Source: JANMZO01 sp963763135
Lineage (GTDB): Bacteria; Actinomycetota; Acidimicrobiia; Acidimicrobiales; JANYDT01
Direction: 5' to 3'
NCBI GenBank assembly: GCA_963763135.1
Contig: CAVXNJ010000012.1
Coordinates: 930,001-994,000 of the forward strand
DNA length: 64,000 nucleotides
A program made the position numbers and the translations under genes. The notes beneath the pieces are model-generated. The model did no database searches. It saw only the letters and a program-made list of their open reading frames with translations, and had not been told where the DNA came from. Positions 8,372 through 18,584 of this stretch are shown piece after piece (position 1 is the stretch's first letter; the number at the start of each line of letters is the position of its first letter).

Positions 8372-11209
8372 TTACTGCCAGCGTTCCTTGCGGCTGCGAA
8401 GGAGGCCGACGAGGCCGACACCGGTGAGGATCATCGCCAGAGCAGCGAGTGCCTGACGGGTTCCGTTGGAACCTGTGACCGAGGGGGTGATCACCGGGGT
8501 CTCCGGGAAGTCAGGGCCCTGCTCAACGGTGGACGGGAGAACCTGGACGTTCTTCAGGTCGTAGCCGAAGTCGGCGTCGAGGTTGTCCTTGCCGGCGTCG
8601 AGCTTCGCTGTAGTGGCGTTGTTGTTCTTGCCGTCAAGGGTGTAGATGTTGGTTGCATTTGCCGGCGGAACCGTGACCCGAACGGTGTAGATGCCGGGCT
8701 TCAGTGTGCAGAACTTGTAGAAGCCGTTGGCGTCAGTGGTCGTCGAGAGGCTGGTGCCTTCCGGAGTGATGAGCACCAGGGTGATTCCCGGGATGCCCTT
8801 GCCGTCCTTGTCGCCAGCCTTACCTTCGAACACCTTGTCACCGATACAGCCGGTCGGGACCACAACCGGGGTGGTGGTGACGGGCGTGGTGGTCGGCGGC
8901 GTGGTGGTGGTCGTTGGGGTCAAGATGATGACCGCCGTGGTCGTCGTGACCGGGGTGGTCGTGGTCGTGACTACGGCCTTCTCGACGACACCGGCATCGA
9001 CGGTCGGATCGAACTGGCCGGCGACCAAGGTCACGCAGCCGGTGACTCCGGTGGCCTGATCGGCATCGGAGTCGAGTCCTCGATCAGAGCCGATTCCTCG
9101 GGCGGTGAAGTCGTAACCGGCGGGCAGCTCGAAGCGTACCCGGTAGGTACCAGGGGTCAGGTTGGCAAACTCGTAACGTCCGTCGGCGATCGTCAACGTC
9201 GAGGTGATGGCCGCACCGGCACATGTCTCGAGGTTGACTCGTGCACCGACCACGCCGGTTTCGGTCGGATCCTGCACACCGTTGCGGTTCGTATCGATGA
9301 ACAGGCGGTCGCCGATCTTGGCGGGCTGGGTGACAGGCGTCGTCGTGGTCGTTACCGTCGGAATGGTTGTCGTGGTGACCGTCGGGATCGTGGTGGTCGT
9401 AACGGTCGGGATCGTCGTCGTGGTGACGGTCGGGATCGTCGTCGTGGTGACGGTCGGGATCGTCGTGGTCGTGCTGGTCGTCTTGGCGACGAGACCGGCG
9501 TCAACTGACAGGTTCGTTTCGCCCTGGGCGAGGGTGACACAGCCGGAGGTCCCGGTGACGAGGTCGGCGTCGGAGTCGATTGCAGGGTTGGACCCGGCAT
9601 TCTTCACCGTGAAGTCGTAGCCATTCGGCAGCGTGAAGCGGATCTGGTACTGACCGGCGTCGAGACCACTGAACTCGTAGAGTCCGCTGTCAAGCGTCGC
9701 CTGGCTGAAGATCTCCGCACCCTGACAGGTTTCGAGGGCAACCCGAACACCGCCGACGCCTGGCTCGTCGTTGTCCTGGAGGCCGTTGCGGTTGGTGTCG
9801 ATGAACACGTAGTCACCGATCTTGCCTTTGACCGGCTCGGTCGGGGTGACCCAGCCGGAGTCGACGTTCAGAACCGAAGCCGTGAGCGAGATGACCCCGG
9901 TGATGGCCGATTCGGTGTTCTCAGCGACGGTGTCGGAGTCAAGCTCGTCGTCGGTGCCCGTGTTGGCCGTGGTCGGGACGACGTTGGAGCCTGACGGGCG
10001 GGTGAAGCGAACCTTGTAGGAACCAAGGTCGAGACCGGTGAAGAGGTACTTGCCGTCGGCCCCCGTGGTGATGGCCGGCTGATTCGCTACGGCGGCTCCG
10101 TTGCCGTCGAGCAGTTCAGCCTTGGCCCCGGCAACCGGTGTGTCGCCAGTGTCCTGAATGCCGTTGCGGTTGGTGTCGATGAAGACGTAGTCGCCGAGTG
10201 AGTACTTCGGGTTCGACACCGAATTCACGAAACCGAAGTCAAACGTGTGATCGTTCTGACCGGGACCGGCTGTCTTCGCGACACCCACGATGCTGCCAAC
10301 GCTGATCGGCGTGGACAGCCCGGTTTCCGGGGAGCCAGCCGTCACGTAGAAGCCGTTTGAGTCATTCTGGGCGTTGCCACCGCTCGTGCGGGAGAACTGC
10401 GTGGTCAGTGACCGTCCGGTGAGGGCAGCCTGCGTCGCATCGATAACGACCCGGTATTCACGGGGACCACCGAGGCTGGTGAAGTAGTACTCGCCGGCGC
10501 TGTTGGTCACCTGGGTCGGAAGCACTTCGCCGGTGTTGACGTTCACCGCGGGGTTACCGGCTTCGTCGACCAGATTCACCGCTACACCGGGGATTCCGGG
10601 CTCTTCGGGATCCTGGACCCCGTTGTTGTTCGTATCGTTCCAGACGAAGTTACCGATCTCGAGCGACTCGAACGCCAAATCGTTGAGCTCGCCCAGGCCG
10701 TTAACCTTGCCGAACAACGTGAAGTTGATGGGGTTGGCGCCGGTCGGGAACTGCACCGAGGTTCCGCCGTTACGCGGACCGGATGCGATCTGGGTGGTTG
10801 CGTAGTTCGAGAACTCCACGCGGTATGGACCGGCGGCGTCGGTCACGATCTGCCAGGTTCCGTTTGCGCCGGTTGCTGTTGTTCCGGCGACCGCTCCGCT
10901 CTTCGCGTACGCCGTCACGGTGACATTGCTGTAGCCGGGTTCGTTCGTACCTGGATCGGTGGTCACGTCCTGCGTGCCGTTCTGGTTCAAGTCGATATAG
11001 ACCAGACCCTTCAGGGTCGTGGCCGCACGCGCTTTGGTGCTCAGACCGGGCAAAACGCCACTCAGGCCGGAGCCTACGGTCATTGCGGTGGCCAGAGATA
11101 CGCCGGCGACCAGTGCTCCAATTGATCGCTTGCGCCTCTGTTCGTAGCGAGACATTCCGTGTCTCGTGGGGAAGGCCCCGGGTGTCGTAGTTTCCATATG
11201 AGTCGCCAT
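8372..11209 (-). CDS. Large secreted SD-repeat (SdrD B-like) surface protein with C-terminal anchor
   Basis: 945 residues. A signal peptide follows basic residues RRKR (about 26-29) and ends near KARA-A (about 62). Six beta-sandwich repeats of the SdrD B type follow, recognisable from the IGDYVFIDTNRNGxQD openings and YxFxxLxxGxYxVRF endings. Between repeats 4 and 5 is a Thr-rich linker of five TTTTIPTV units; a second Thr/Pro linker precedes the last repeat. The C-terminus has a hydrophobic helix ending LLRSRKERW, as in sortase or membrane anchors, but no clear LPxTG precedes it. The TNRNG loops are typical calcium-binding sites. It probably projects from the cell surface as an adhesin or envelope protein. 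The first ATG is used; an internal ATG 18 codons later is possible. Confidence 0.85.
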   Translation of the reverse strand: MATHMETTTPGAFPTRHGMSRYEQRRKRSIGALVAGVSLATAMTVGSGLSGVLPGLSTKARAATTLKGLVYIDLNQNGTQDVTTDPGTNEPGYSNVTVTAYAKSGAVAGTTATGANGTWQIVTDAAGPYRVEFSNYATTQIASGPRNGGTSVQFPTGANPINFTLFGKVNGLGELNDLAFESLEIGNFVWNDTNNNGVQDPEEPGIPGVAVNLVDEAGNPAVNVNTGEVLPTQVTNSAGEYYFTSLGGPREYRVVIDATQAALTGRSLTTQFSRTSGGNAQNDSNGFYVTAGSPETGLSTPISVGSIVGVAKTAGPGQNDHTFDFGFVNSVSNPKYSLGDYVFIDTNRNGIQDTGDTPVAGAKAELLDGNGAAVANQPAITTGADGKYLFTGLDLGSYKVRFTRPSGSNVVPTTANTGTDDELDSDTVAENTESAITGVISLTASVLNVDSGWVTPTEPVKGKIGDYVFIDTNRNGLQDNDEPGVGGVRVALETCQGAEIFSQATLDSGLYEFSGLDAGQYQIRFTLPNGYDFTVKNAGSNPAIDSDADLVTGTSGCVTLAQGETNLSVDAGLVAKTTSTTTTIPTVTTTTIPTVTTTTIPTVTTTTIPTVTTTTIPTVTTTTTPVTQPAKIGDRLFIDTNRNGVQDPTETGVVGARVNLETCAGAAITSTLTIADGRYEFANLTPGTYRVRFELPAGYDFTARGIGSDRGLDSDADQATGVTGCVTLVAGQFDPTVDAGVVEKAVVTTTTTPVTTTTAVIILTPTTTTTPPTTTPVTTTPVVVPTGCIGDKVFEGKAGDKDGKGIPGITLVLITPEGTSLSTTTDANGFYKFCTLKPGIYTVRVTVPPANATNIYTLDGKNNNATTAKLDAGKDNLDADFGYDLKNVQVLPSTVEQGPDFPETPVITPSVTGSNGTRQALAALAMILTGVGLVGLLRSRKERWQ
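9353..9472. repeat. 24-bp in-frame tandem repeat x5 encoding TTTTIPTV
   Basis: Five units with an exact 24-bp period (IPTV codons at 9353, 9377, 9401, 9425 and 9449 on the minus strand) inside the surface-protein gene. The units are nearly identical, so copy number may vary between strains and change the length of the stalk linker. Confidence 0.9.
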
Positions 11210-11435
11210 CTGCCGTTACCTCGTGAGAAGTAGATGAACGCCCGCGGTTGCGAACGCTCATTCATAATTGACCACAGAGAGTGACAACACAAGTGAATCG
11301 ACCTTCATCAGTGAAAATTAGGTCGAAAAACCTATCCCCGGATTGCGCCAAACGCGACGAAGGGTGCGCCTGGAAATCCATGCGCACCCCTCGAAGTCGG
11401 CTCCGCTGACCGTCAGGCCAGGTTCTCGGCCGTGT
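11210..11435. other. Intergenic region upstream of the surface-protein gene
   Basis: No gene seen. On the minus strand this is the leader of the surface-protein gene. It contains the small dyad TAGGT-N6-ACCTA near 11320-11335 and a GAGG 14 bp before the ATG. No riboswitch was recognised. Confidence 0.5.
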
Positions 11436-11480
11436 TTCTCAACCCAGATTCTCAACCCAGATTCTCAACCCAGATTCTCA
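11436..11480. repeat. 13-bp tandem repeat at the 3' end of clpB, each unit starting with a stop codon
   Basis: Read on the minus strand, the unit TGAGAATCTGGGT begins with the clpB stop codon and is repeated three times. A fourth partial copy (TGAGAA) follows. Because 13 is not a multiple of three, the repeated TGA codons fall in all three frames. The array lies immediately downstream of clpB. Confidence 0.92.
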
Positions 11481-13985
11481 GACGAGAACGAGCTGTTGCA
11501 CTCCGTCAGCTGAATCTGGAACCGTTTCGGTATCGACCTTGACGGTCATCCCTTCCAGGTACTGCCCACCGAGGAGTGCACGGGCCAACGGATCGCCGAT
11601 TTCCTTCTGGATCAGACGCTTGAGTGGGCGGGCGCCGAAGACCGGGTCGTAGCCGTGCTCGGCCAGCCAGGCCTTCGCCGAGTCGCTCACCTCAAGGCCC
11701 AGACGGCGGGCCGTCAGACGCGACCGCAGGTGTTCGAGTTGGACATCGACGATCGGGAGAAGGTCCTCGCGCCCAAGCGAACGGAATCGGATGATTTCGT
11801 CGATGCGGTTGATGAACTCGGGCCGGAAGAACGACGATGGTTCGCCCGGAATGTTCGAGGTCATGATCAACACGACGTTGGTGAAATCGACAGTTCGACC
11901 CTGGCCGTCGGTGAGACGGCCGTCGTCGAGCAACTGCAGCAGGACGTTGAACACTTCCGGATGGGCCTTCTCGACCTCGTCGAGCAGAACGACCGCGTAC
12001 GGACGGCGGCGCACCGCCTCGGTCAACTGGCCACCCTCGTCGTAACCGACATATCCCGGAGGGGCACCGATGAGGCGCGAGACGGAGTGCTTCTCCATGT
12101 ACTCACTCATATCGATCCGCACCATCGACCGTTCGTCGTCGAAGAGGAATTGCGCGAGCGAACGCGCCAGCTCCGTCTTGCCGACACCGGTCGGGCCGAG
12201 GAAGAGGAATGAACCGATCGGGCGATTGGGATCGGACAGCCCGGCGCGCGAGCGTCGGATCGCGTTGGCAACGGCTGCGACCGCGGCCTCCTGACCGATG
12301 ACCCGCTCGTGCAGGACGTCTTCCATCCGAACGAGCTTGCTGGTCTCTCCTTCGAGCAGCCGGCTTACGGGAATGCCGGTGGCCTTGCCGACAACTTCGG
12401 CAATGTCTTCGGCATCAACCTCTTCTTTCAGCATGCGCTGACCATCGGACTGGACTTCATCGAGTGCCTTCGTGGCATCCGCGACCTGACGCTCGAGTTC
12501 CGGAATCCGGCCGTAGCGGATCTCGGCGGCCTTCTCCAGATTCTCCTCGCGCTCCACTTGGGAGTTGAGCGTTTCCAGCTCTTCCTTAAGCGCGCGTATC
12601 ACCTTGATTGCGCTTTTCTCCTGCTCCCAGTGACCCTTCATCGCGTCGGACTTCTCCCGAAGGTCGGCGAGTTCGCGGTCGAGGACATCGAGCCGCTCGA
12701 TCGAGGCGTCGTCGGTCTCCTTGGCGAGGGCGACCCGCTCGATCTCAAGCTGGCGCTGACGACGCTCGACCACGTCGATCTCCGTCGGCATCGAGTCGAT
12801 TTCGATACGAAGACGCGAGGCCGCCTCGTCGATCAGGTCGATGGCCTTGTCGGGGAGGAAGCGTGACGTGATGTAGCGGTCGCTCAGCATGGCGGCGGCC
12901 ACCAGCGCGCTGTCTTGGATGCGCACACCGTGATGCACTTCGTAGCGTTCCTTGAGACCGCGGAGAATCGCGATCGTCGACTCGACCGATGGCTCACCCA
13001 CGTAGACCTGCTGGAAGCGACGCTCCAGCGCGGGGTCCTTTTCGATGTGCTTGCGGAACTCGTCGAGGGTCGTTGCACCGATCATCCGGAGCTCCCCGCG
13101 GGCGAGCATCGGCTTGATCATGTTGCCGGCGTCCATCGCGCCTTCACCTGTGGCCCCCGCTCCGACGATCGTGTGGAGTTCGTCGATGAACGTGATCACT
13201 TCACCTTGCGCGTCAGTGATCTCTTTGAGAACAGCCTTGAGCCGCTCCTCGAACTCACCGCGGTACTTCGCACCCGCGACCATCGAGGACATGTCGAGCG
13301 AGATGAGTCGGCGGTTCTTCAGGCTTTCCGGAACGTCGCCGTCGACGATACGACGGGCGAGTCCTTCAACGATGGCGGTCTTACCAACGCCGGGCTCACC
13401 GATGAGGACCGGGTTGTTCTTGGTCCGACGGGCCAGCACCTGGATGGTTCGACGGATCTCCTCGTCACGGCCGATAACCGGATCGAGTTTGCCCTTCCGC
13501 GCATCGGCGGTCAGGTCGCGGCCGTATTTCTCGAGCGCCTGGAAGGTGTCTTCGGGGGTTTGGCTGGTCACGCGTTGACTGCCGCGGATGGTCTGAAGCC
13601 CGAGGAGCAGGTCGTCGCGGCTCACCTTCAGACGATCGGTCATCGCGAGCAGCAGGTGCTCTATCGAGAGGTACTCGTCGGCGAGCGCCGACCGTTCCGC
13701 GTCAGCCCGGTCGAGAAGGTCACGTAGTGGTCGGCTGATGGTGGACTCCCCACCATGCGCCTTCGGAAGCTTGGCGATCTTCTCGTCGACCTCGCGCTTC
13801 ATCGCCGCCGGGGCAACGCCGACTTTCGTCAACAGTGGAAGCACAATGCTGTCGGGCTGGCCGAGCAACGCCGCGAGAAGGTGGTCCGGCGTGACTTCGG
13901 GGTTGGCGTTTCCACGCGCTGAGCCCACCGCCGTATTGAAGGCTTCCTGGGTCTTGAGGGTCCACTTGTTTGGATCGAGCGCCAT
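11478..13985 (-). CDS. clpB: Chaperone ATPase ClpB
   Basis: 835 residues. Order of parts: Clp N-domain (1-145), first AAA+ domain with Walker A GEPGVGKT (near 205) and Walker B FIDELHT, the coiled-coil middle domain (about 400-520), second AAA+ domain with GPTGVGKT and VLLDEVEKAHPEV, and C-terminal D2-small domain. ClpB works with DnaK/DnaJ/GrpE to pull apart protein aggregates. It lies downstream of hspR on the same strand, with a HAIR-like operator at 14024-14044, as expected for a member of the HspR regulon. The VSRLLEGE linker and the MTSNI stretch are normal, but the acidic segment usually found after MTSN is shortened; length is slightly below the common 850-870. Confidence 0.97.
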   Translation of the reverse strand: MALDPNKWTLKTQEAFNTAVGSARGNANPEVTPDHLLAALLGQPDSIVLPLLTKVGVAPAAMKREVDEKIAKLPKAHGGESTISRPLRDLLDRADAERSALADEYLSIEHLLLAMTDRLKVSRDDLLLGLQTIRGSQRVTSQTPEDTFQALEKYGRDLTADARKGKLDPVIGRDEEIRRTIQVLARRTKNNPVLIGEPGVGKTAIVEGLARRIVDGDVPESLKNRRLISLDMSSMVAGAKYRGEFEERLKAVLKEITDAQGEVITFIDELHTIVGAGATGEGAMDAGNMIKPMLARGELRMIGATTLDEFRKHIEKDPALERRFQQVYVGEPSVESTIAILRGLKERYEVHHGVRIQDSALVAAAMLSDRYITSRFLPDKAIDLIDEAASRLRIEIDSMPTEIDVVERRQRQLEIERVALAKETDDASIERLDVLDRELADLREKSDAMKGHWEQEKSAIKVIRALKEELETLNSQVEREENLEKAAEIRYGRIPELERQVADATKALDEVQSDGQRMLKEEVDAEDIAEVVGKATGIPVSRLLEGETSKLVRMEDVLHERVIGQEAAVAAVANAIRRSRAGLSDPNRPIGSFLFLGPTGVGKTELARSLAQFLFDDERSMVRIDMSEYMEKHSVSRLIGAPPGYVGYDEGGQLTEAVRRRPYAVVLLDEVEKAHPEVFNVLLQLLDDGRLTDGQGRTVDFTNVVLIMTSNIPGEPSSFFRPEFINRIDEIIRFRSLGREDLLPIVDVQLEHLRSRLTARRLGLEVSDSAKAWLAEHGYDPVFGARPLKRLIQKEIGDPLARALLGGQYLEGMTVKVDTETVPDSADGVQQLVLV

Positions 13986-14023
13986 AACGCACCTTTCAGA
14001 GGCGGCCTTATCGGCCGATGAAA

Positions 14024-14044
14024 CTTGATACTAGGAATATCAAG
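14024..14044 (-). promoter_or_regulatory. HAIR-like HspR operator upstream of clpB
   Basis: CTTGATA-N7-TATCAAG is a perfect inverted repeat, 39 bp upstream of the clpB start. The HspR consensus from Streptomyces and Mycobacterium is CTTGAGT-N7-ACTCAAG. Arm length, the CTTGA/TCAAG ends and the 7-bp spacer match, while the inner two bases differ symmetrically. The neighbouring hspR gene makes HspR binding the natural reading. Confidence 0.82.
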
Positions 14045-14145
14045 TTTTCTGCTGCTCATATTCCCAAGTTTGGCGGAATTGCCAGCTTGGGACGTTTCGC
14101 CCGGCGAGCCGGGACGCCCGCCTCGATCCAATCAGCGGATGCTGA

Positions 14146-14550
14146 TCAGCGGGGGCGGGGTATCTCGGAGCGGACCGCGGGGAGATTTGATAGCGGCACC
14201 AGGTCACGTCGGTACTGGCGATGGGTCGCCTCGACGGCCTGGTGGAGTTGTGCCTGGACCATCGCCAACTGCGAACGCAACGACGTGATTTCCTCTTCGA
14301 GGGCCATGACCTGACGGACACCCTCAAGATTCAGCCCTGCGTTGGTCAATTCTGCGATTCGGTGCAGTCGGGCGATGTCTCGTTGCGAGTAGCGGCGGCT
14401 GCCGCCTCCCGTGCGCGACGGTTCGAGGAGTCCTTTGCGTTCATAGATACGAAGCGTCTGGGGATGCATGCCGGCCAGTTCAGCCGCCACGGAAATTACG
14501 AACACCGCGTGTGACGCGTGGACACGGCTGGCGTCATCGTCAAAAGCCAT
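14146..14550 (-). CDS. hspR: Heat-shock repressor HspR (MerR family)
   Basis: 134 residues from an ATG with GGAGGT 8 bp upstream; the GTG three codons earlier sits too close to that Shine-Dalgarno. The MerR winged helix is clear: VFVISVAAELAGMHPQTLRI, then YERKGLLEPSRTGGGSRRYS. An effector-less C-terminal coil (MALEEEITSLRSQLAMVQAQ) follows. HspR represses the dnaK group and clpB by binding HAIR sites and uses DnaK as co-repressor in actinomycetes. It is the last gene of the dnaK-grpE-dnaJ-hspR series, and two HAIR-like sites are found at the expected promoters. Confidence 0.95.
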   Translation of the reverse strand: MAFDDDASRVHASHAVFVISVAAELAGMHPQTLRIYERKGLLEPSRTGGGSRRYSQRDIARLHRIAELTNAGLNLEGVRQVMALEEEITSLRSQLAMVQAQLHQAVEATHRQYRRDLVPLSNLPAVRSEIPRPR

Positions 14551-14654
14551 CGAAATCACCTCCGGCTGAACGTAGTCAGCGATTGAATCGTTGATTTGAA
14601 TTCGTTGTCGGTCAGAAGTCGACCCGACGGGACACTACGGCGTGAGCCAAAGCA

Positions 14655-15779
14655 TCAGCTTCCGCCGATACCGGCCCGAGGATTGGCCATGCTGGGCAGG
14701 GCACTTAGCTGCTCGAAGAGCTTTCGCTCTTCATCGTTGAGTTGACTCGGGATCTGGACTTCAAGCGTAACCAGCAGGTCACCCTCGGCTCCAGCCGTGG
14801 CGGCCCCTTTGCCGCGAAGTCGAAGAACCCGACCGGACTTGGTGCCCGGAGGGACCTTCAGTGAAACCGGTACGTCGAGCGTTGGGACCCGAATCGTCGC
14901 ACCGAGTGTTGCTTCGACCACGGTGATCGGAACCGTAAGGGTGAGGTCGGAACCACGGCGCCCGAACAGCGAGTGACCCGACACCCGGACCACGACGTAG
15001 AGATCGCCGGGGGCACCGCCGTTACGGCCCGCCCCGCCGCGGTTCTTCAGACGGATTCGCTGTCCGTCGTCGACGCCCGCGGGTATGCGCACCTTGACGT
15101 TGCGGGGCTTTCGCTCCGTGCCGGTTCCTCGACAGGTCGGGCACGGCTTGTCGACCCGCATGCCGTTACCGCCGCACGCCTGGCACGGCTGGCTGAAGCT
15201 GAAAAACCCCTGGTTCGAGTCGATTACACCTTTGCCACCGCAGTTGGAGCACACGACGGGCGATGTACCCGGCGCGGCTCCGGTGGCGTTGCAGGTTGCA
15301 CACGGCGCATCGCTGACGAGCGTCACCGTCGTTGTTACTCCGGAAACGGCTTCTTCGAAAGAAAGATTGAGAGTTGACTCGAGATCGTCGCCGCGACGCG
15401 GGCCCTGCCCACTGCGGGCCTGACCTTTGCCCCGGCCACCGAACAGGCCGCCCAGGAGGTCGCCGAGGTCGGCACCGCCGCCGCCCCCAAAACCGGGAAA
15501 GCCACCAGCACCTCCGGCATTTCCGCCACCGAAGCCACCGGCTCCGGGACCCATCTTGCGGACTTCGTCGTAGCTCTTACGCTTCTCCGCGTCGGACAGC
15601 ACCGCGTAGGCGCCGCTGATTTCTTTGAACTTCTCCTCACGACCCGGATGTGAGTCGGGATGATTCTCCTTGGCCAGCTTTCGATACGCGCGCGTAACTT
15701 CTTTCTCGGTTGCGCTTTCTTTGACGCCGAGAATTTTGTAGTAGTCCTTTTCGAACCATTCACGTTGTGGCTGGGTCAT
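14655..15779 (-). CDS. dnaJ: Co-chaperone DnaJ
   Basis: 374 residues. J-domain at 12-75 with HPD at 40-42, a long Gly/Phe-rich segment (GGFGGGNAGGAGGFPG), then the zinc-binding region with four CxxC-type motifs (CATCNATG, CSNCGGKG, CQACGGNG, CPTCRGTG) and the two C-terminal substrate-binding barrels. It stimulates DnaK ATPase and delivers clients. GGAGGT lies 7 bp before the ATG. It is in the dnaK-grpE-dnaJ-hspR group, 36 bp after grpE. Confidence 0.97.
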   Translation of the reverse strand: MTQPQREWFEKDYYKILGVKESATEKEVTRAYRKLAKENHPDSHPGREEKFKEISGAYAVLSDAEKRKSYDEVRKMGPGAGGFGGGNAGGAGGFPGFGGGGGADLGDLLGGLFGGRGKGQARSGQGPRRGDDLESTLNLSFEEAVSGVTTTVTLVSDAPCATCNATGAAPGTSPVVCSNCGGKGVIDSNQGFFSFSQPCQACGGNGMRVDKPCPTCRGTGTERKPRNVKVRIPAGVDDGQRIRLKNRGGAGRNGGAPGDLYVVVRVSGHSLFGRRGSDLTLTVPITVVEATLGATIRVPTLDVPVSLKVPPGTKSGRVLRLRGKGAATAGAEGDLLVTLEVQIPSQLNDEERKLFEQLSALPSMANPRAGIGGS

Positions 15780-15815
15780 CGCCGACTCACCTCCTTCACG
15801 TAACTATGCGCGTAA

Positions 15816-16364
15816 CTAGCCGCGCACCTTGACCATGGCCGCGCGAACGACACGGCCTTTCCATATGTAACCGGCCCGGAGGACTTCCAACACTGTTGGC
15901 TCTCCTCCATCGCCCGGCTCGTGCATAACCGCTTCGGCCGAGTTCGGGTCAAACGGCTCGCCCAGGGGCGAAACCCGCTCAAGACCCTCGCCCTCGAGCG
16001 CGCTCAGCAGCGAGTCGTGCATCTTGGCCAGGGGGCTTCCATCGGGGTCGGCCTCGTGGGCCAACGCCAACTCGAACGTGTCGAGAACGGGAAGCAACCG
16101 GTTGACGAGCTTCTCGCCGGCCTTGTCGGCTGCGGCATCACTGTCGCGCTGCACCCGTTTGCGGTAGTTCTCAAAATCCGCCTGGAGACGACGAAGCGCG
16201 TCGAGATACTCGTCGCGCTCCGCCACCACCTGGGCGTGCTGGGCTCCATCGACCGGATCGAGCCCGACCATCGCGGCCAGGTCGTCGGCGGAGGTATCGG
16301 CGCCTGACGCACTGGCTTCAGATGGCTGCTCAGCGTCGGAGCTGCCTGGCATGTCCTGGGACAT
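15816..16364 (-). CDS. grpE: Nucleotide exchange factor GrpE
   Basis: 182 residues. An acidic, low-complexity N-terminus of about 45 residues is followed by the long dimerisation helix (VVAERDEYLDALRRLQADFENYRKR in parts) and the C-terminal beta domain with GVERVSPLGEPFDPNSAEAV-like and YIWKGRVVRAAMVKV motifs. It exchanges ADP on DnaK. It starts 12 bp after dnaK and precedes dnaJ, so it is co-transcribed from the dnaK promoter. Confidence 0.96.
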   Translation of the reverse strand: MSQDMPGSSDAEQPSEASASGADTSADDLAAMVGLDPVDGAQHAQVVAERDEYLDALRRLQADFENYRKRVQRDSDAAADKAGEKLVNRLLPVLDTFELALAHEADPDGSPLAKMHDSLLSALEGEGLERVSPLGEPFDPNSAEAVMHEPGDGGEPTVLEVLRAGYIWKGRVVRAAMVKVRG

Positions 16365-16376
16365 GGGTCAGGCCCC

Positions 16377-18221
<1,845 letters not shown>

Positions 18222-18329
18222 GAGTTGGGCTCCTGGGGGATGGGGGCCCGTTGGCGAGCCCGGTTTGCACAAGTTTGACGCAGTTTCCAGCGGTATGTTG
18301 ACTGCGTTGCCATGGATAACAGTAGCAAA

Positions 18330-18350
18330 GTTGCGTCTATTCCACTCAAC
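18330..18350 (-). promoter_or_regulatory. HAIR-like HspR operator upstream of dnaK
   Basis: On the minus strand the site reads GTTGAGT-GGAATAG-ACGCAAC. This is the HAIR layout (7-bp arms, 7-bp spacer), with TTGAGT matching the consensus left arm and one mismatch in the right arm (ACGCAA for ACTCAA). It lies 108 bp upstream of the dnaK ATG. The rest of the 363-bp gap up to the divergent oxidoreductase start at 18585 shows no gene. Confidence 0.72.
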
Positions 18351-18584
18351 TTTGACAATCTGCCATATTTCCGTCCAACCCTGTCGGTCAGACGTTGGCT
18401 TTCCTGCGTCTACCCGACGCAACTTTCGTTCAAACTCGGTGCGGTAAAAATCGGAACCACGCCGGAATGATTCCGCTGCGGTGGTTCCGGCGAAAGGCAT
18501 AACGTGGGGCCTCCCGCCACCGCCACCGCCACCCCGATCGCCGAAAACCGCGGCGCCCACTTCCGAACAAGGAACGTTTCGCCC

